From JAUREX01 sp044356825 (GTDB lineage Bacteria > Pseudomonadota > Alphaproteobacteria > Rhodobacterales > Rhodobacteraceae): 9,036 nt of DNA. A model generated the notes under the pieces. It was not told the origin of the DNA, searched no databases, and saw only the letters and a program-made list of their open reading frames with translations. This document shows positions 1 to 6,758 of the stretch, piece after piece; positions within the stretch are counted from its first letter, which is position 1, and each line of letters starts with the position of its first letter. The position numbers and the translations under genes were made by a program. The stretch spans positions 1 to 9,036 of the forward strand of contig JBIKVM010000124.1 in the NCBI GenBank assembly GCA_044356825.1, read 5' to 3'.

Positions 1-768
1 CCCCACGATCGAGGCCGCTGGGCCCGACAGGATCGTCTCGATCGGCCGCTCGCGCGCCTGCGCCGCGGACATGAGCGCGCCATCGCCCCGCACGACCATG
101 AGCGGCGCCTCGATCCCCCGCCGCGCCAGTTCCGCCTCGGTCGCGACGATGAGCCGCGCGATGAGGCCGATGAGCCGGGCATTGAGCAGCGCCGTCAGCG
201 CGCGCTTGGGGCCGTTGAGGCGCGCGGAAAGCTCGTGCGAGCAGGTCACGGGCAGGCCGGCAAGGCGGGTGACCGCCGCGCGCGCCGCGATTTCATGCGC
301 GGGGTTGCGCACGGCAAAGCGGGCGGCCACGGCAACACCCGTCAGCCCCGCGGGCAGCGCCGCGACCGCGGCCTCGAGGGCGGCAAGATCGAGCGGCCGC
401 GCCTCGGCGCCCGAGGCCTCGTGCCCGCCCGCCACCGCGATGAGCGTGTCGGACCCGAGCGCCTCGGCCAGCCCCGCGCGTTCGAGGTCCGGGGCGTCGA
501 AGCCGATCGCGATCAGCGCGGCGCGTCCGCCCTGACCCTCGACCAGCGCATTCGTCGCCAGCGTCGTCGACATGGCAACAAGCCCCACATCGCCCGGCCC
601 GACCCCGGCGGCCGCCATCGCGCCGTCGATCGCGCCCGCGATCCCCACCGCCAGATCGGGCCGCGAGGTCAGCGCCTTGGCCTTGCCCAGCACCCGCGTC
701 TGGTCGGCATCGACCACCGCCGCGTCGGTGTAGGTGCCGCCCGTGTCGACCCCGAGGAGAACCTTCAT
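1..768 (-). CDS. Hydantoinase/oxoprolinase-family protein, N-terminal 256 residues (C-terminus off the window)
   Basis: The first 256 codons are read without a stop to the left edge, so the C-terminus is missing. Near the start is the nucleotide-binding motif GVDTGGTYTDAAV (residues 6-18), the DTGGTxTD signature of the HyuA/oxoprolinase (ASKHA-like) fold. STTLATNALVEG (about residues 67-78) and GDGALM followed by ETILSGPAASIVG at the end of the visible part are further family landmarks. Members split cyclic amides such as hydantoins or 5-oxoproline with ATP, or form acetone-carboxylase-like subunits; the substrate cannot be told from this fragment. The ATG at 768 is chosen because it places the DTGGT motif right at the N-terminus, as usual. 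It lies 21 bp after the VOC gene stop on the same strand, so it is probably the third gene of a trpS transcript. The family assignment is firm; the specific reaction is unknown. Confidence 0.85.
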   Translation of the reverse strand, partial: MKVLLGVDTGGTYTDAAVVDADQTRVLGKAKALTSRPDLAVGIAGAIDGAMAAAGVGPGDVGLVAMSTTLATNALVEGQGGRAALIAIGFDAPDLERAGLAEALGSDTLIAVAGGHEASGAEARPLDLAALEAAVAALPAGLTGVAVAARFAVRNPAHEIAARAAVTRLAGLPVTCSHELSARLNGPKRALTALLNARLIGLIARLIVATEAELARRGIEAPLMVVRGDGALMSAAQARERPIETILSGPAASIVG

Positions 769-789
769 CCGACGTGCCCCCGCCCCGCT

Positions 790-1275
790 TCAGCGGGCTT
801 CGGCAAGAAGCGCCGCGAGGTCGAGCCGCGCGTTCGACATCGCGAGCGTCCCCGACGCGTCGCGCGGCCATTCCGCCTCGGGACGGTCGCGATAAATCTC
901 GATCCCGTTGCCGTCGGGATCGGCGAAATAGACGGCCTCGCTCACGCCGTGGTCGGCCGCGCCCTGAAGCGGAACGCCCGCCGCGATCACCCGCGCCAGC
1001 GCCTGCCCGAGGCTCCGCCGGTCGGGATAGAGGACCGCGAGATGGTAAAGCCCCGGATGCCCGGCGGGCGCGGGGGGGGCGCCGGCACTTTCCCACGTGT
1101 TCAGGCCGATGTGGTGGTGATACCCGCCCGCCCCGAGAAAGGCGGCCTGCGTGCCGTAGCGCTGCGTGAGCTCGAACCCCATCACGTCGCGATAGAAGGC
1201 GATCGCGCGCTCGAGGTCGGCGACCTTCAGGTGGACATGCCCGATGCGGGCGCCGGGATGGATCGGTGCGGACAT
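790..1275 (-). CDS. VOC-family protein (glyoxalase / catechol 2,3-dioxygenase-like, CatE type)
   Basis: A 161-residue protein of the vicinal oxygen chelate superfamily. It opens with GHVHLKVADLERAIAFYRD (residues 12-30) and carries a repeated beta-alpha-beta-beta-beta unit. The probable metal ligands are visible: His13, His78 in LYHLAV and Glu126 in GNGIEIYRDRP. The segment GGYHHHIGLNTW (50-61) and the tail ending in LDLAALLAEA resemble COG2514-type CatE-like proteins. These are usually annotated as ring-cleavage dioxygenases or glyoxalases, mostly without tested function. An in-frame ATG 57 bp further upstream exists, but it lies inside trpS and its added residues are not family-like. I therefore use the ATG at 1275, which follows GAGGGG; that Shine-Dalgarno overlaps the trpS stop codon. 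Only 7 bp separate it from trpS, so translation may be coupled. The substrate is unknown. Confidence 0.85.
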   Translation of the reverse strand: MSAPIHPGARIGHVHLKVADLERAIAFYRDVMGFELTQRYGTQAAFLGAGGYHHHIGLNTWESAGAPPAPAGHPGLYHLAVLYPDRRSLGQALARVIAAGVPLQGAADHGVSEAVYFADPDGNGIEIYRDRPEAEWPRDASGTLAMSNARLDLAALLAEAR

Positions 1276-1282
1276 CGGCCCC

Positions 1283-2314
1283 TCAGTGCCGGCGCGAGCG
1301 GATGAGGCCCACGATCTCGCGCGTGCGCGCAAGGATCGGGGCGGCGATGGCGTCCGCGCGCTCGGCGCCCTGGCCGAGGATCGCGTCGATGCTGGCGGGA
1401 TCCTTCACGAGGCGCGCCATTTCGGTCGAGATGGGCGCGAGCATCGCCACCGCGAGGTCCGCGAGCCGCGGCTTGAAGGCCCCGAACCCCTGCCCGCCGA
1501 ATTCGGCCAGCACGGCCGCGGGCGTCGTGCCCGCGAGGGCCGCGTAGATGTTGACGAGGTTGCGCGCCTCGGGCCGCCCCTCGAGCCCCTCGGGCGCCGA
1601 GGGCAGCGCGTCGGCATCCGTGCGCGCCTTGCGGATCTTCGAGGCGATGGCGTCGGCATCGTCGGTGAGGTTGATGCGGCTCTGGTCCGAGGGGTCGGAC
1701 TTCGACATCTTCTTGGTGCCGTCGCGCAGCGACATCACGCGCGTCCCGGCGCCCTCGATGACCGGCGCGGGCAGCGGGAAGAACTCGACCCCGTAGTCGT
1801 GGTTGAACTTGGCCGCGATGTCGCGCGTCAGTTCCACATGCTGCTTCTGGTCCTCGCCCACGGGCACCATCGTGGCGTGATAGGCAAGGATGTCGGCCGC
1901 CATCAGCGCGGGATAGGCGTAAAGGCCGAGGCTCGCGTTCTCGGCGTTCTTGCCGGCCTTGTCCTTGAACTGGGTCATCCGGTTCATCCAGCCAAGGCGC
2001 GCCACGCAGTTGAAGATCCAGGCAAGCTCGGCGTGGGCGGCGACCTGGCTCTGGTTGAAGAGGACCGAGCGCGCGGGGTCGATGCCCGCCGCGATGAAGC
2101 CCGCCGCAAGCTCGCGCGTGGCATCGCGCAGGCGCGCGGGTTCCTGCCAGACGGTGATCGCGTGCAGATCGACGATGCAATAGATCGTCTCGATCCCCTC
2201 GTCCTGCTTCTCGACGAAGCGCTTCAGCGCGCCGAGGTAATTCCCGAGCGTGAGCCCCCCCGAAGGCTGGATGCCGGAAAAGATGCGGGGCGCGAAGGCG
2301 GGGCGGTCGGACAT
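1283..2314 (-). CDS. trpS: Tryptophan-tRNA ligase (TrpS)
   Basis: A 343-residue class I aminoacyl-tRNA synthetase, the usual length for bacterial TrpS. It activates tryptophan with ATP and loads it onto tRNA-Trp in the cytoplasm. The HIGH-type ATP site appears as SGIQPSGGLTLGNYLGAL (13-30), where TxGN replaces the HIGH string as is normal in TrpS. The second signature is KKMSKSDPSDQ, with the KMSKS lysines at 202 and 205. DLHAIT and the MAADIL/GEDQKQHVELTRDIA stretches are typical TrpS active-site and tRNA-binding segments. The start at 2314 gives the expected short N-terminus; no strong Shine-Dalgarno precedes it. It is the first gene of a probable minus-strand operon with the VOC and hydantoinase-like genes, and is divergent from the rhomboid-like gene. 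It appears intact. The identification is certain at family level. Confidence 0.97.
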   Translation of the reverse strand: MSDRPAFAPRIFSGIQPSGGLTLGNYLGALKRFVEKQDEGIETIYCIVDLHAITVWQEPARLRDATRELAAGFIAAGIDPARSVLFNQSQVAAHAELAWIFNCVARLGWMNRMTQFKDKAGKNAENASLGLYAYPALMAADILAYHATMVPVGEDQKQHVELTRDIAAKFNHDYGVEFFPLPAPVIEGAGTRVMSLRDGTKKMSKSDPSDQSRINLTDDADAIASKIRKARTDADALPSAPEGLEGRPEARNLVNIYAALAGTTPAAVLAEFGGQGFGAFKPRLADLAVAMLAPISTEMARLVKDPASIDAILGQGAERADAIAAPILARTREIVGLIRSRRH

Positions 2315-2355
2315 GGGGCAGACTCGCGGCTGAGGCTGGCGGATCGGAGCGTTTC

Positions 2356-2384
2356 GCCTTATCGCTCGGTCTGACGGTCGTCAA
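2356..2384 (-). promoter_or_regulatory. Possible sigma70 promoter for trpS
   Basis: Read on the minus strand there is a TTGACG box at 2379-2384 (one mismatch to TTGACA). After a 17-bp spacer comes TAAGGC at 2356-2361, a poor -10. Transcription would start near 2349, giving a leader of about 35 nt before the trpS ATG. The -35 and spacing are good. The -10 is weak, as is common in GC-rich alphaproteobacteria, so this is a suggestion only. Confidence 0.4.
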
Positions 2385-2404
2385 TCGCGCGGGGGGCTGG
2401 CGGG

Positions 2405-3106
2405 ATGGAACGCGAACAGGGGTCCGAGGGGATGTTCAGCCGGCTGCCGATCGTGGTCTGGGCCGTTGTGGCACCCATGATTGCGATGGAGCTCGTGATC
2501 GGGCTTGCAGGACTCGGCATCGTCGGCGGGGCCGAGGGGGGCTTCTGGCGGATCGAGGCGATCCAGCGCTTTGCCTTCCTGCCCGAACTTGCGCGCCTGA
2601 TGGCAGAGACCGGCGCGTGGACGGAGGGCGGCGCGGTGCGCTTCCTGAGCTATCCATTCGTCCACCGCGGCCTGATCGATGCGGTCTTCATGGTCGCCCT
2701 GACGCTCGCGCTTGGCAAGGTCGCGGGCGAGGCGCTGGGCAGCACGGGCTTCATGGCCGTCTTCTTCGGCGCGGCCATCGCGGGGGGGGCGGCGGCAGCC
2801 TTCGTGCTGACCGGGGTCGAGGCGCTGATCGGCGGCTTTCCGGCCGCCTATGGCCTGATCGGGGCCTTCACCTTCCTGCTCTGGGCGCGACTGGGGCAGT
2901 TGGGCGGGCCGCGCGCCCGCGCCTTCGGGCTGATCGGGATGCTCGTCGGACTGCAGATCGTCTTCGGGCTCGCCTTGGGCGGCCTCGCAGGCCTTGCCGG
3001 CCTCGTGCCCGATCTGGCGGGGTTCGCGGCCGGCTTCGTGCTGGCGCCCTTTTTCGTGCCGGGTGGCATGGCGCGGATCGTCGCCGCCCTGCGCCGGCGG
3101 GGGTGA
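2405..3106 (+). CDS. Rhomboid-family membrane protein lacking catalytic residues (pseudoprotease)
   Basis: A 233-residue, very hydrophobic protein with about six predicted membrane helices (roughly 15-40, 90-111, 114-136, 139-161, 172-196 and 202-220). The layout matches the rhomboid fold: FLSYPFVHRG corresponds to the helix 2 FxHgxxxHxxxN region, GGFPAAYGLIG (143-153) to the GxSGxxxG helix 4 motif, and DLAGFAAGF (203-211) to the AHLGGFxxG helix 6 motif. The nucleophilic Ser is Phe145 and its following Gly is Pro146. The catalytic His is Asp203, and the oxyanion-side His and Asn are Asp92 and Met96. Proteolysis is therefore not expected. I recall rhodobacterial proteins with a similar GG(F/Y)PAAYGLIG motif annotated as rhomboid proteases. 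The start at 2405 has no good Shine-Dalgarno; ATG 2432 is the alternative. The stop overlaps the next gene as TGATG. Confidence 0.8.
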   Translation: MEREQGSEGMFSRLPIVVWAVVAPMIAMELVIGLAGLGIVGGAEGGFWRIEAIQRFAFLPELARLMAETGAWTEGGAVRFLSYPFVHRGLIDAVFMVALTLALGKVAGEALGSTGFMAVFFGAAIAGGAAAAFVLTGVEALIGGFPAAYGLIGAFTFLLWARLGQLGGPRARAFGLIGMLVGLQIVFGLALGGLAGLAGLVPDLAGFAAGFVLAPFFVPGGMARIVAALRRRG

Positions 3107-4689
3107 TGGAGGTCTGGGACCACATCGTCGTCGGGGGCGGCACGGCGGGCGCGCTGATCGCCAACCGGCTGAGCGCGCGGGGCCGGGTGCTGTTGCTCGA
3201 GGCCGGGGGGCGGGACAACTACATCTGGGTCAGGATCCCGATCGGCTATCTCTATTGCATCGGCAATCCGCGCACCGACTGGATGCTCTCGACCCGGGCG
3301 GAACCCGGGCTTGGCGGGCGGGCGCTGCGCTATCCGCGCGGGCGCATCCTCGGGGGGTGTTCGTCGATCAACGGGATGCTCTATCTGCGCGGGCAGGCGG
3401 CCGATTACGACCACTGGCGCCAGCTCGGCTGCACCGGCTGGGGGTGGGAGGATGTGCTGCCCCTCTTTCGCCGCCACGAGGATGACGCGCGCGGCGCCGA
3501 TGCCCACCACGGCGCGGGGGGCGAGTGGCGGGTCGAGGGGCAGCGCCTGCGCTGGGACATCCTCGACGCCTTCGCGCGCGCCGCGACCGAGGCGGGCATC
3601 CCCGCGACCGACGATTTCAACCGCGGCGACAACGAGGGCGTGGGATACTTCCGCGTCAACCAGCGCTCGGGCTGGCGCTGGAACAGCGCGCGCGCCTTCC
3701 TGCACCCCCTGCGCGGCCGCGAGAGCCTGCGGGTCGTGACGGGCGCCGAGGTGATGCGGGTCGTCTTCGAGGGCGCGCGCGCGGCGGGGGTCGAATACCG
3801 CCACGGCGGGCAGATCGTGACGGCGCGCGCGGCGGGCGAGGTGATCCTTGCCGCGGGCGCCATCGGGTCGCCCAAGATCCTGCAGCTTTCGGGCATCGGG
3901 CCGGCGCGACACCTCGCGGCGCTCGGGATCGACGTCAGGCACGACGCGCCGGTGGGCGAGAACCTGCAGGACCACCTGCAACTGCGCTGCGCCTTTCGCG
4001 TGCGGGGAGCGCGGACCCTCAACACCCTGTCGGCGAGCCTCTGGGGCAAGGCGCGCATCGCGCTCGAATACGCGCTGCGGCGCACCGGGCCGATGTCGAT
4101 GGCCCCCTCGCAACTCGGCGCCTTCGCCCGCTCGGGCCCCGATGTCGCGACGCCCGACCTCGAATACCATGTCCAGCCGCTGAGCCTCGATGCCTTCGGC
4201 GAGCCGCTGCACGATTTCGACGCCATCACCGCAAGCGTGTGCCACCTGCGCCCCGAAAGCCGGGGGCATGTGCGCATCCTCTCGCCCGATCCCTTCGCGG
4301 CGCCCGAGATCGCGCCCAACTACCTCGCGACCGAGGGCGACCGGCAGGTGGCGGCCCGGGCGATCCGGCTGACGCGCAGGATCGCGGCGCAGCCCGCCCT
4401 CGCGCCCTATGCCCCCGAAGAGTTCCGCCCCGGCCCCGAGGCCCGGAGTGACGCCGAACTCGCCGATGCGGCGGGCCGGATCGGGACCACGATCTTCCAC
4501 CCGGTCGGCACCTGCCAGATGGGGGCCGACCCCGGATCGGTCGTCGATCCCGCGTTGCGCGTGCGCGGCGTTGAGGGCCTGCGGGTGATCGATGCCTCGA
4601 TCATGCCCGCGATCACCAGCGGCAACACCAATGCGCCCACGCTGATGATCGCCGAGAAGGGCGCGCAGATGATCCTCGCCGCCCGCTGA
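3106..4689 (+). CDS. GMC-family FAD-dependent oxidoreductase (choline/alcohol dehydrogenase-like)
   Basis: A 527-residue flavoprotein of normal length for the glucose-methanol-choline family. The FAD dinucleotide-binding motif is GGGTAGALIANRL (10-22), with Glu32 in LLLEAGG to hold the adenosine ribose. GMC signature 1 is YPRGRILGGCSSINGMLYLRG starting at residue 76, and signature 2 is GAIGSPKILQLSGIG (251-265). The catalytic pair is His465 in FHPVGTCQMG and Asn509 in GNTNAPT, the His/Asn combination of the choline dehydrogenase branch. It should oxidise an alcohol and pass electrons to a carrier or to oxygen; the substrate cannot be inferred. No signal peptide is seen, so it is cytoplasmic or peripherally membrane-bound. 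The ATG at 3106 overlaps the rhomboid-like stop by one base, so translation is probably coupled. An upstream in-frame extension to 2617 lies in the wrong frame of the rhomboid gene and is rejected. Confidence 0.93.
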   Translation: MEVWDHIVVGGGTAGALIANRLSARGRVLLLEAGGRDNYIWVRIPIGYLYCIGNPRTDWMLSTRAEPGLGGRALRYPRGRILGGCSSINGMLYLRGQAADYDHWRQLGCTGWGWEDVLPLFRRHEDDARGADAHHGAGGEWRVEGQRLRWDILDAFARAATEAGIPATDDFNRGDNEGVGYFRVNQRSGWRWNSARAFLHPLRGRESLRVVTGAEVMRVVFEGARAAGVEYRHGGQIVTARAAGEVILAAGAIGSPKILQLSGIGPARHLAALGIDVRHDAPVGENLQDHLQLRCAFRVRGARTLNTLSASLWGKARIALEYALRRTGPMSMAPSQLGAFARSGPDVATPDLEYHVQPLSLDAFGEPLHDFDAITASVCHLRPESRGHVRILSPDPFAAPEIAPNYLATEGDRQVAARAIRLTRRIAAQPALAPYAPEEFRPGPEARSDAELADAAGRIGTTIFHPVGTCQMGADPGSVVDPALRVRGVEGLRVIDASIMPAITSGNTNAPTLMIAEKGAQMILAAR

Positions 4690-4767
4690 CGGCTTTACCG
4701 GCGGGGCGGGGCGCGCTAAGTCGACCGGTGAGGGGGCCGCGTCGGGCCCACGCGCAAGGGGGATGCG

Positions 4768-5994
4768 ATGGCCGAGGATCTGATCAACTCCTACCGCACC
4801 GGCCCCGATGAGGCCGGGCGCTTCGGCATCTTCGGCGGGCGGTTCGTGTCCGAGACGCTGATGCCGCTGATCCTCGACCTCGAGGCCGAATACGAGCGCG
4901 CCAAGACCGACCCCGCCTTCTGGGCCGAGATGGACGATCTGTGGACCCATTACGTCGGCCGCCCCTCGCCGCTCTACTTCGCCGAGCGGCTGACGGCGCG
5001 GCTCGGGGGCGCCAAGATCTACATGAAGCGCGACGAGCTCAATCACACCGGCGCGCACAAGATCAACAACGTGCTGGGCCAGATCCTGCTTGCCCGCCGC
5101 ATGGGCAAGAAGCGCATCATCGCCGAGACGGGCGCCGGCCAGCACGGGGTTGCGACCGCGACGGTCTGCGCGCGCTTCGGCCTGAAATGCGTGGTCTACA
5201 TGGGCGCGCACGACGTGGAGCGTCAGGCGCCGAACGTCTTCCGGATGCGGCTTCTGGGCGCCGAGGTGATCCCCGTCACCTCGGGGCGCGGCACGCTCAA
5301 GGACGCGATGAACGACGCGCTGCGCGACTGGGTCACGAATGTGCGCGACACCTTCTATTGCATCGGCACCGTCGCGGGGCCGCACCCCTATCCGGCGATG
5401 GTGCGCGACTTCCAGTCGATCATCGGCAAGGAGGCGCGCGCCCAGATGCTCGCGCGCGAGGGGCGGCTGCCCGACACGATCATCGCCGCGATCGGCGGGG
5501 GGTCGAACGCGATGGGCCTCTTCCACCCCTTCCTCGATGACAGCTCGGTGCGCATCATCGGGGTCGAGGCGGGCGGCAAGGGGGTCGACGACCGGATGGA
5601 GCATTGCGCGAGCCTGACGGGCGGGCGCCCAGGCGTGCTGCACGGCAACCGCACCTATCTCTTGCAGGACGCCGACGGCCAGATCCTCGAGGGGCATTCG
5701 ATCTCGGCCGGGCTCGACTATCCGGGCATCGGGCCGGAACATGCGTGGCTGCACGACATCGGGCGGGCCGAATATGTCTCGATCACCGATACCGAGGCGC
5801 TCGCGGCCTTCCGGCTCTGCTGCGAGGAGGAGGGGATCATCCCCGCCCTCGAACCCGCCCACGCGCTTGCCCATGTGATGAAGATCGCACCCGCGCTTCC
5901 GGCCGATCACCTCGTCATCATGAACATGTGCGGCCGGGGCGACAAGGACATCTTCACCGTCGCCCGCCACCTCGGCTTCGAGATGAAGGTCTGA
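4768..5994 (+). CDS. trpB: Tryptophan synthase beta chain
   Basis: A 408-residue PLP enzyme, the usual length. It condenses indole with L-serine to give tryptophan, normally in an alpha2-beta2 complex with TrpA. The PLP lysine is Lys98 in ELNHTGAHKINN, preceded by His97. Glu120 in AETGAGQHG is the catalytic acid, and GGGSNAMG (243-250) is the phosphate-binding loop. The N-terminal FGGRFVSETLMP and C-terminal GRGDKDIFTV are also typical. The residue that contacts the PLP ring nitrogen, Ser377 in Salmonella, is Cys388 here (MNMCGRGDKD). An AGGGGG Shine-Dalgarno sits 6-7 bp before the ATG. No trpA or trpF is adjacent, and the 78-bp upstream gap shows no Trp-rich leader peptide or clear attenuator. 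It may have its own weak promoter or be read from the oxidoreductase gene. It converges on phnF with a 7-bp gap. Confidence 0.97.
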   Translation: MAEDLINSYRTGPDEAGRFGIFGGRFVSETLMPLILDLEAEYERAKTDPAFWAEMDDLWTHYVGRPSPLYFAERLTARLGGAKIYMKRDELNHTGAHKINNVLGQILLARRMGKKRIIAETGAGQHGVATATVCARFGLKCVVYMGAHDVERQAPNVFRMRLLGAEVIPVTSGRGTLKDAMNDALRDWVTNVRDTFYCIGTVAGPHPYPAMVRDFQSIIGKEARAQMLAREGRLPDTIIAAIGGGSNAMGLFHPFLDDSSVRIIGVEAGGKGVDDRMEHCASLTGGRPGVLHGNRTYLLQDADGQILEGHSISAGLDYPGIGPEHAWLHDIGRAEYVSITDTEALAAFRLCCEEEGIIPALEPAHALAHVMKIAPALPADHLVIMNMCGRGDKDIFTVARHLGFEMKV

Positions 5995-5995
5995 G

Positions 5996-6011
5996 CGGCG
6001 GCTATCCGCCG
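5996..6011. other. GC hairpin between convergent trpB and phnF, overlapping the phnF stop
   Basis: CGGCGG, then a CTAT loop, then CCGCCG forms a perfect 6-bp stem with a 4-nt loop. It covers the 7-bp gap between the two convergent genes, and its loop carries the phnF stop codon (TAG on the minus strand). The symmetry would let it form in transcripts of both strands. Neither side is followed by a T run, so it is not a canonical intrinsic terminator. It could slow polymerase or shield 3' ends. Confidence 0.4.
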
Positions 6012-6733
6012 AAGCCCCCATCCTCGGGCGCGACCGTCAGCACGACGCGGTCGGCCGCGAACCATGTCTCGCCCAGTTCGACCGGCCGGCCCTCGGGGTC
6101 GATGTTGACGCCGCGCGTCACGATCAGCGCCGCGCCTTCGGCCAGCCGCAGGCGCAGCGCCTGCGCGGCGTCGGCGGTGGCGGCCGAGATCTCGGTGCGC
6201 GCGCGCGTGTAATCCGCGACCCCGAGCCGGCCGAGGGCCGCGGTGATCGAGGCCGTCTCGGCCAGCGCGGCGGGCAGGGACTTCAGCCGCTCGGCCGGAA
6301 AGACCGACCGGAACACCGCGACGGGCACCCCGTCGGCGTGCGAGACCCCGCTGATCGCATGCACCCGCCCCCCCGGCGCGATCGCGAGCGCCTCTGCCTC
6401 GGCCGCGTCGGCGCGCCGCGTCTCGACCCCGAGGATGGTGCGCTGCGCCCGCGCCCCCTGCGCGGCGAGCGTCGCCTGGAACCGGACCCGCCGCCCCAGC
6501 GGATAGGCGATGCGCCGCCCCGCCGTGACAAAGACGCCCGCCCCCTGCCGCGCCTCGACCAGACCGCGCCGCGCCAGCGTCGCCACCGCCCGGCGCAGCG
6601 TGTGGCGGTTGACGCCGAAGCGCGCGGCCAGTTGCACCTCGGGCGGCAGGCGGTCGCCCGCAGCATAGCGCCCCGCGCCGATCTCGGCGCCGAGCGTCTC
6701 TGCGATCGCGGACCAGAGCGGGGTGCGCGCCAT
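6002..6733 (-). CDS. phnF: PhnF-like GntR-family transcriptional regulator of phosphonate use
   Basis: A 243-residue regulator. The N-terminal winged helix-turn-helix (about residues 5-70) is of the GntR/HutC type, with GDRLPPEVQLAARFGVNRHT (26-45) and a wing ending in RQGAGVFV. A UTRA ligand-binding domain follows (about 90-235), including HAISGVSHADGVPVAVFRSVF and the closing VNIDPEGRPVELGETWF segment. HutC-subfamily proteins are usually repressors released by a small ligand. The gene is named PhnF because of its divergent position next to phnGHI, the standard arrangement. The start at 6733 is supported by AGGA about 6 bp upstream and by the expected short N-terminus. It probably binds the TTGT(C/A)TAG repeats in the divergent gap and may regulate itself. 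The ligand is not known from sequence. Confidence 0.9.
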   Translation of the reverse strand: MARTPLWSAIAETLGAEIGAGRYAAGDRLPPEVQLAARFGVNRHTLRRAVATLARRGLVEARQGAGVFVTAGRRIAYPLGRRVRFQATLAAQGARAQRTILGVETRRADAAEAEALAIAPGGRVHAISGVSHADGVPVAVFRSVFPAERLKSLPAALAETASITAALGRLGVADYTRARTEISAATADAAQALRLRLAEGAALIVTRGVNIDPEGRPVELGETWFAADRVVLTVAPEDGGFGG

Positions 6734-6740
6734 GGGCTTC

Positions 6741-6758
6741 CTGTCATCGAAATTTCAT
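6741..6758 (+). promoter_or_regulatory. Pho box (PhoB binding site) upstream of phnG
   Basis: CTGTCAT (6741-6747), a 4-bp spacer CGAA, and ATTTCAT (6752-6758) form a direct repeat with 11-bp periodicity. The E. coli-type Pho box is two CTGTCAT repeats separated by 4 bp; the first half is perfect and the second matches 5 of 7. The orientation points towards phnG. A further TTGTCAT half-like site lies at 6770-6776, out of 11-bp register. This suggests induction of the phn operon under phosphate starvation. No convincing -10 is found at the usual distance, which lowers certainty. Confidence 0.55.

Noticed and set aside
235..1305. A 356-codon plus-strand open frame opposite the hydantoinase-like and VOC genes
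   Set aside because: It is Arg/Gly-rich with no domain, and antisense to two genes with strong motifs. It is a GC-driven shadow.
2432..3106. ATG 2432 as the start of the rhomboid-like protein
   Set aside because: Purine-rich AGGGG lies 9 bp upstream, so it is possible. The residues before it (ending SEGMFSRLP) resemble the N-terminus I recall for homologues, so 2405 is preferred. Undecided without an alignment.
4694..4722. TTTACC, 17-bp spacer, TAAGTC as a promoter for trpB
   Set aside because: Only a partial -35 match and a very poor -10. It is too weak to list as a feature, though trpB may still have its own promoter in this 78-bp gap.
4734..4749. GGGCC/GGCCC inverted repeat upstream of trpB as a terminator or attenuator
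   Set aside because: A 5-bp stem with a 6-nt loop and no T run is expected often at this GC content. No Trp-rich leader peptide is present nearby.
2848..6021. A 1057-codon open frame on the minus strand opposite the oxidoreductase and trpB genes
   Set aside because: It lies antisense to two clearly identified genes. Its translation is low-complexity (His, Arg, Ala, Asp, Gly rich) with no recognisable domain. Long antisense frames are expected when third codon positions are almost all G or C.
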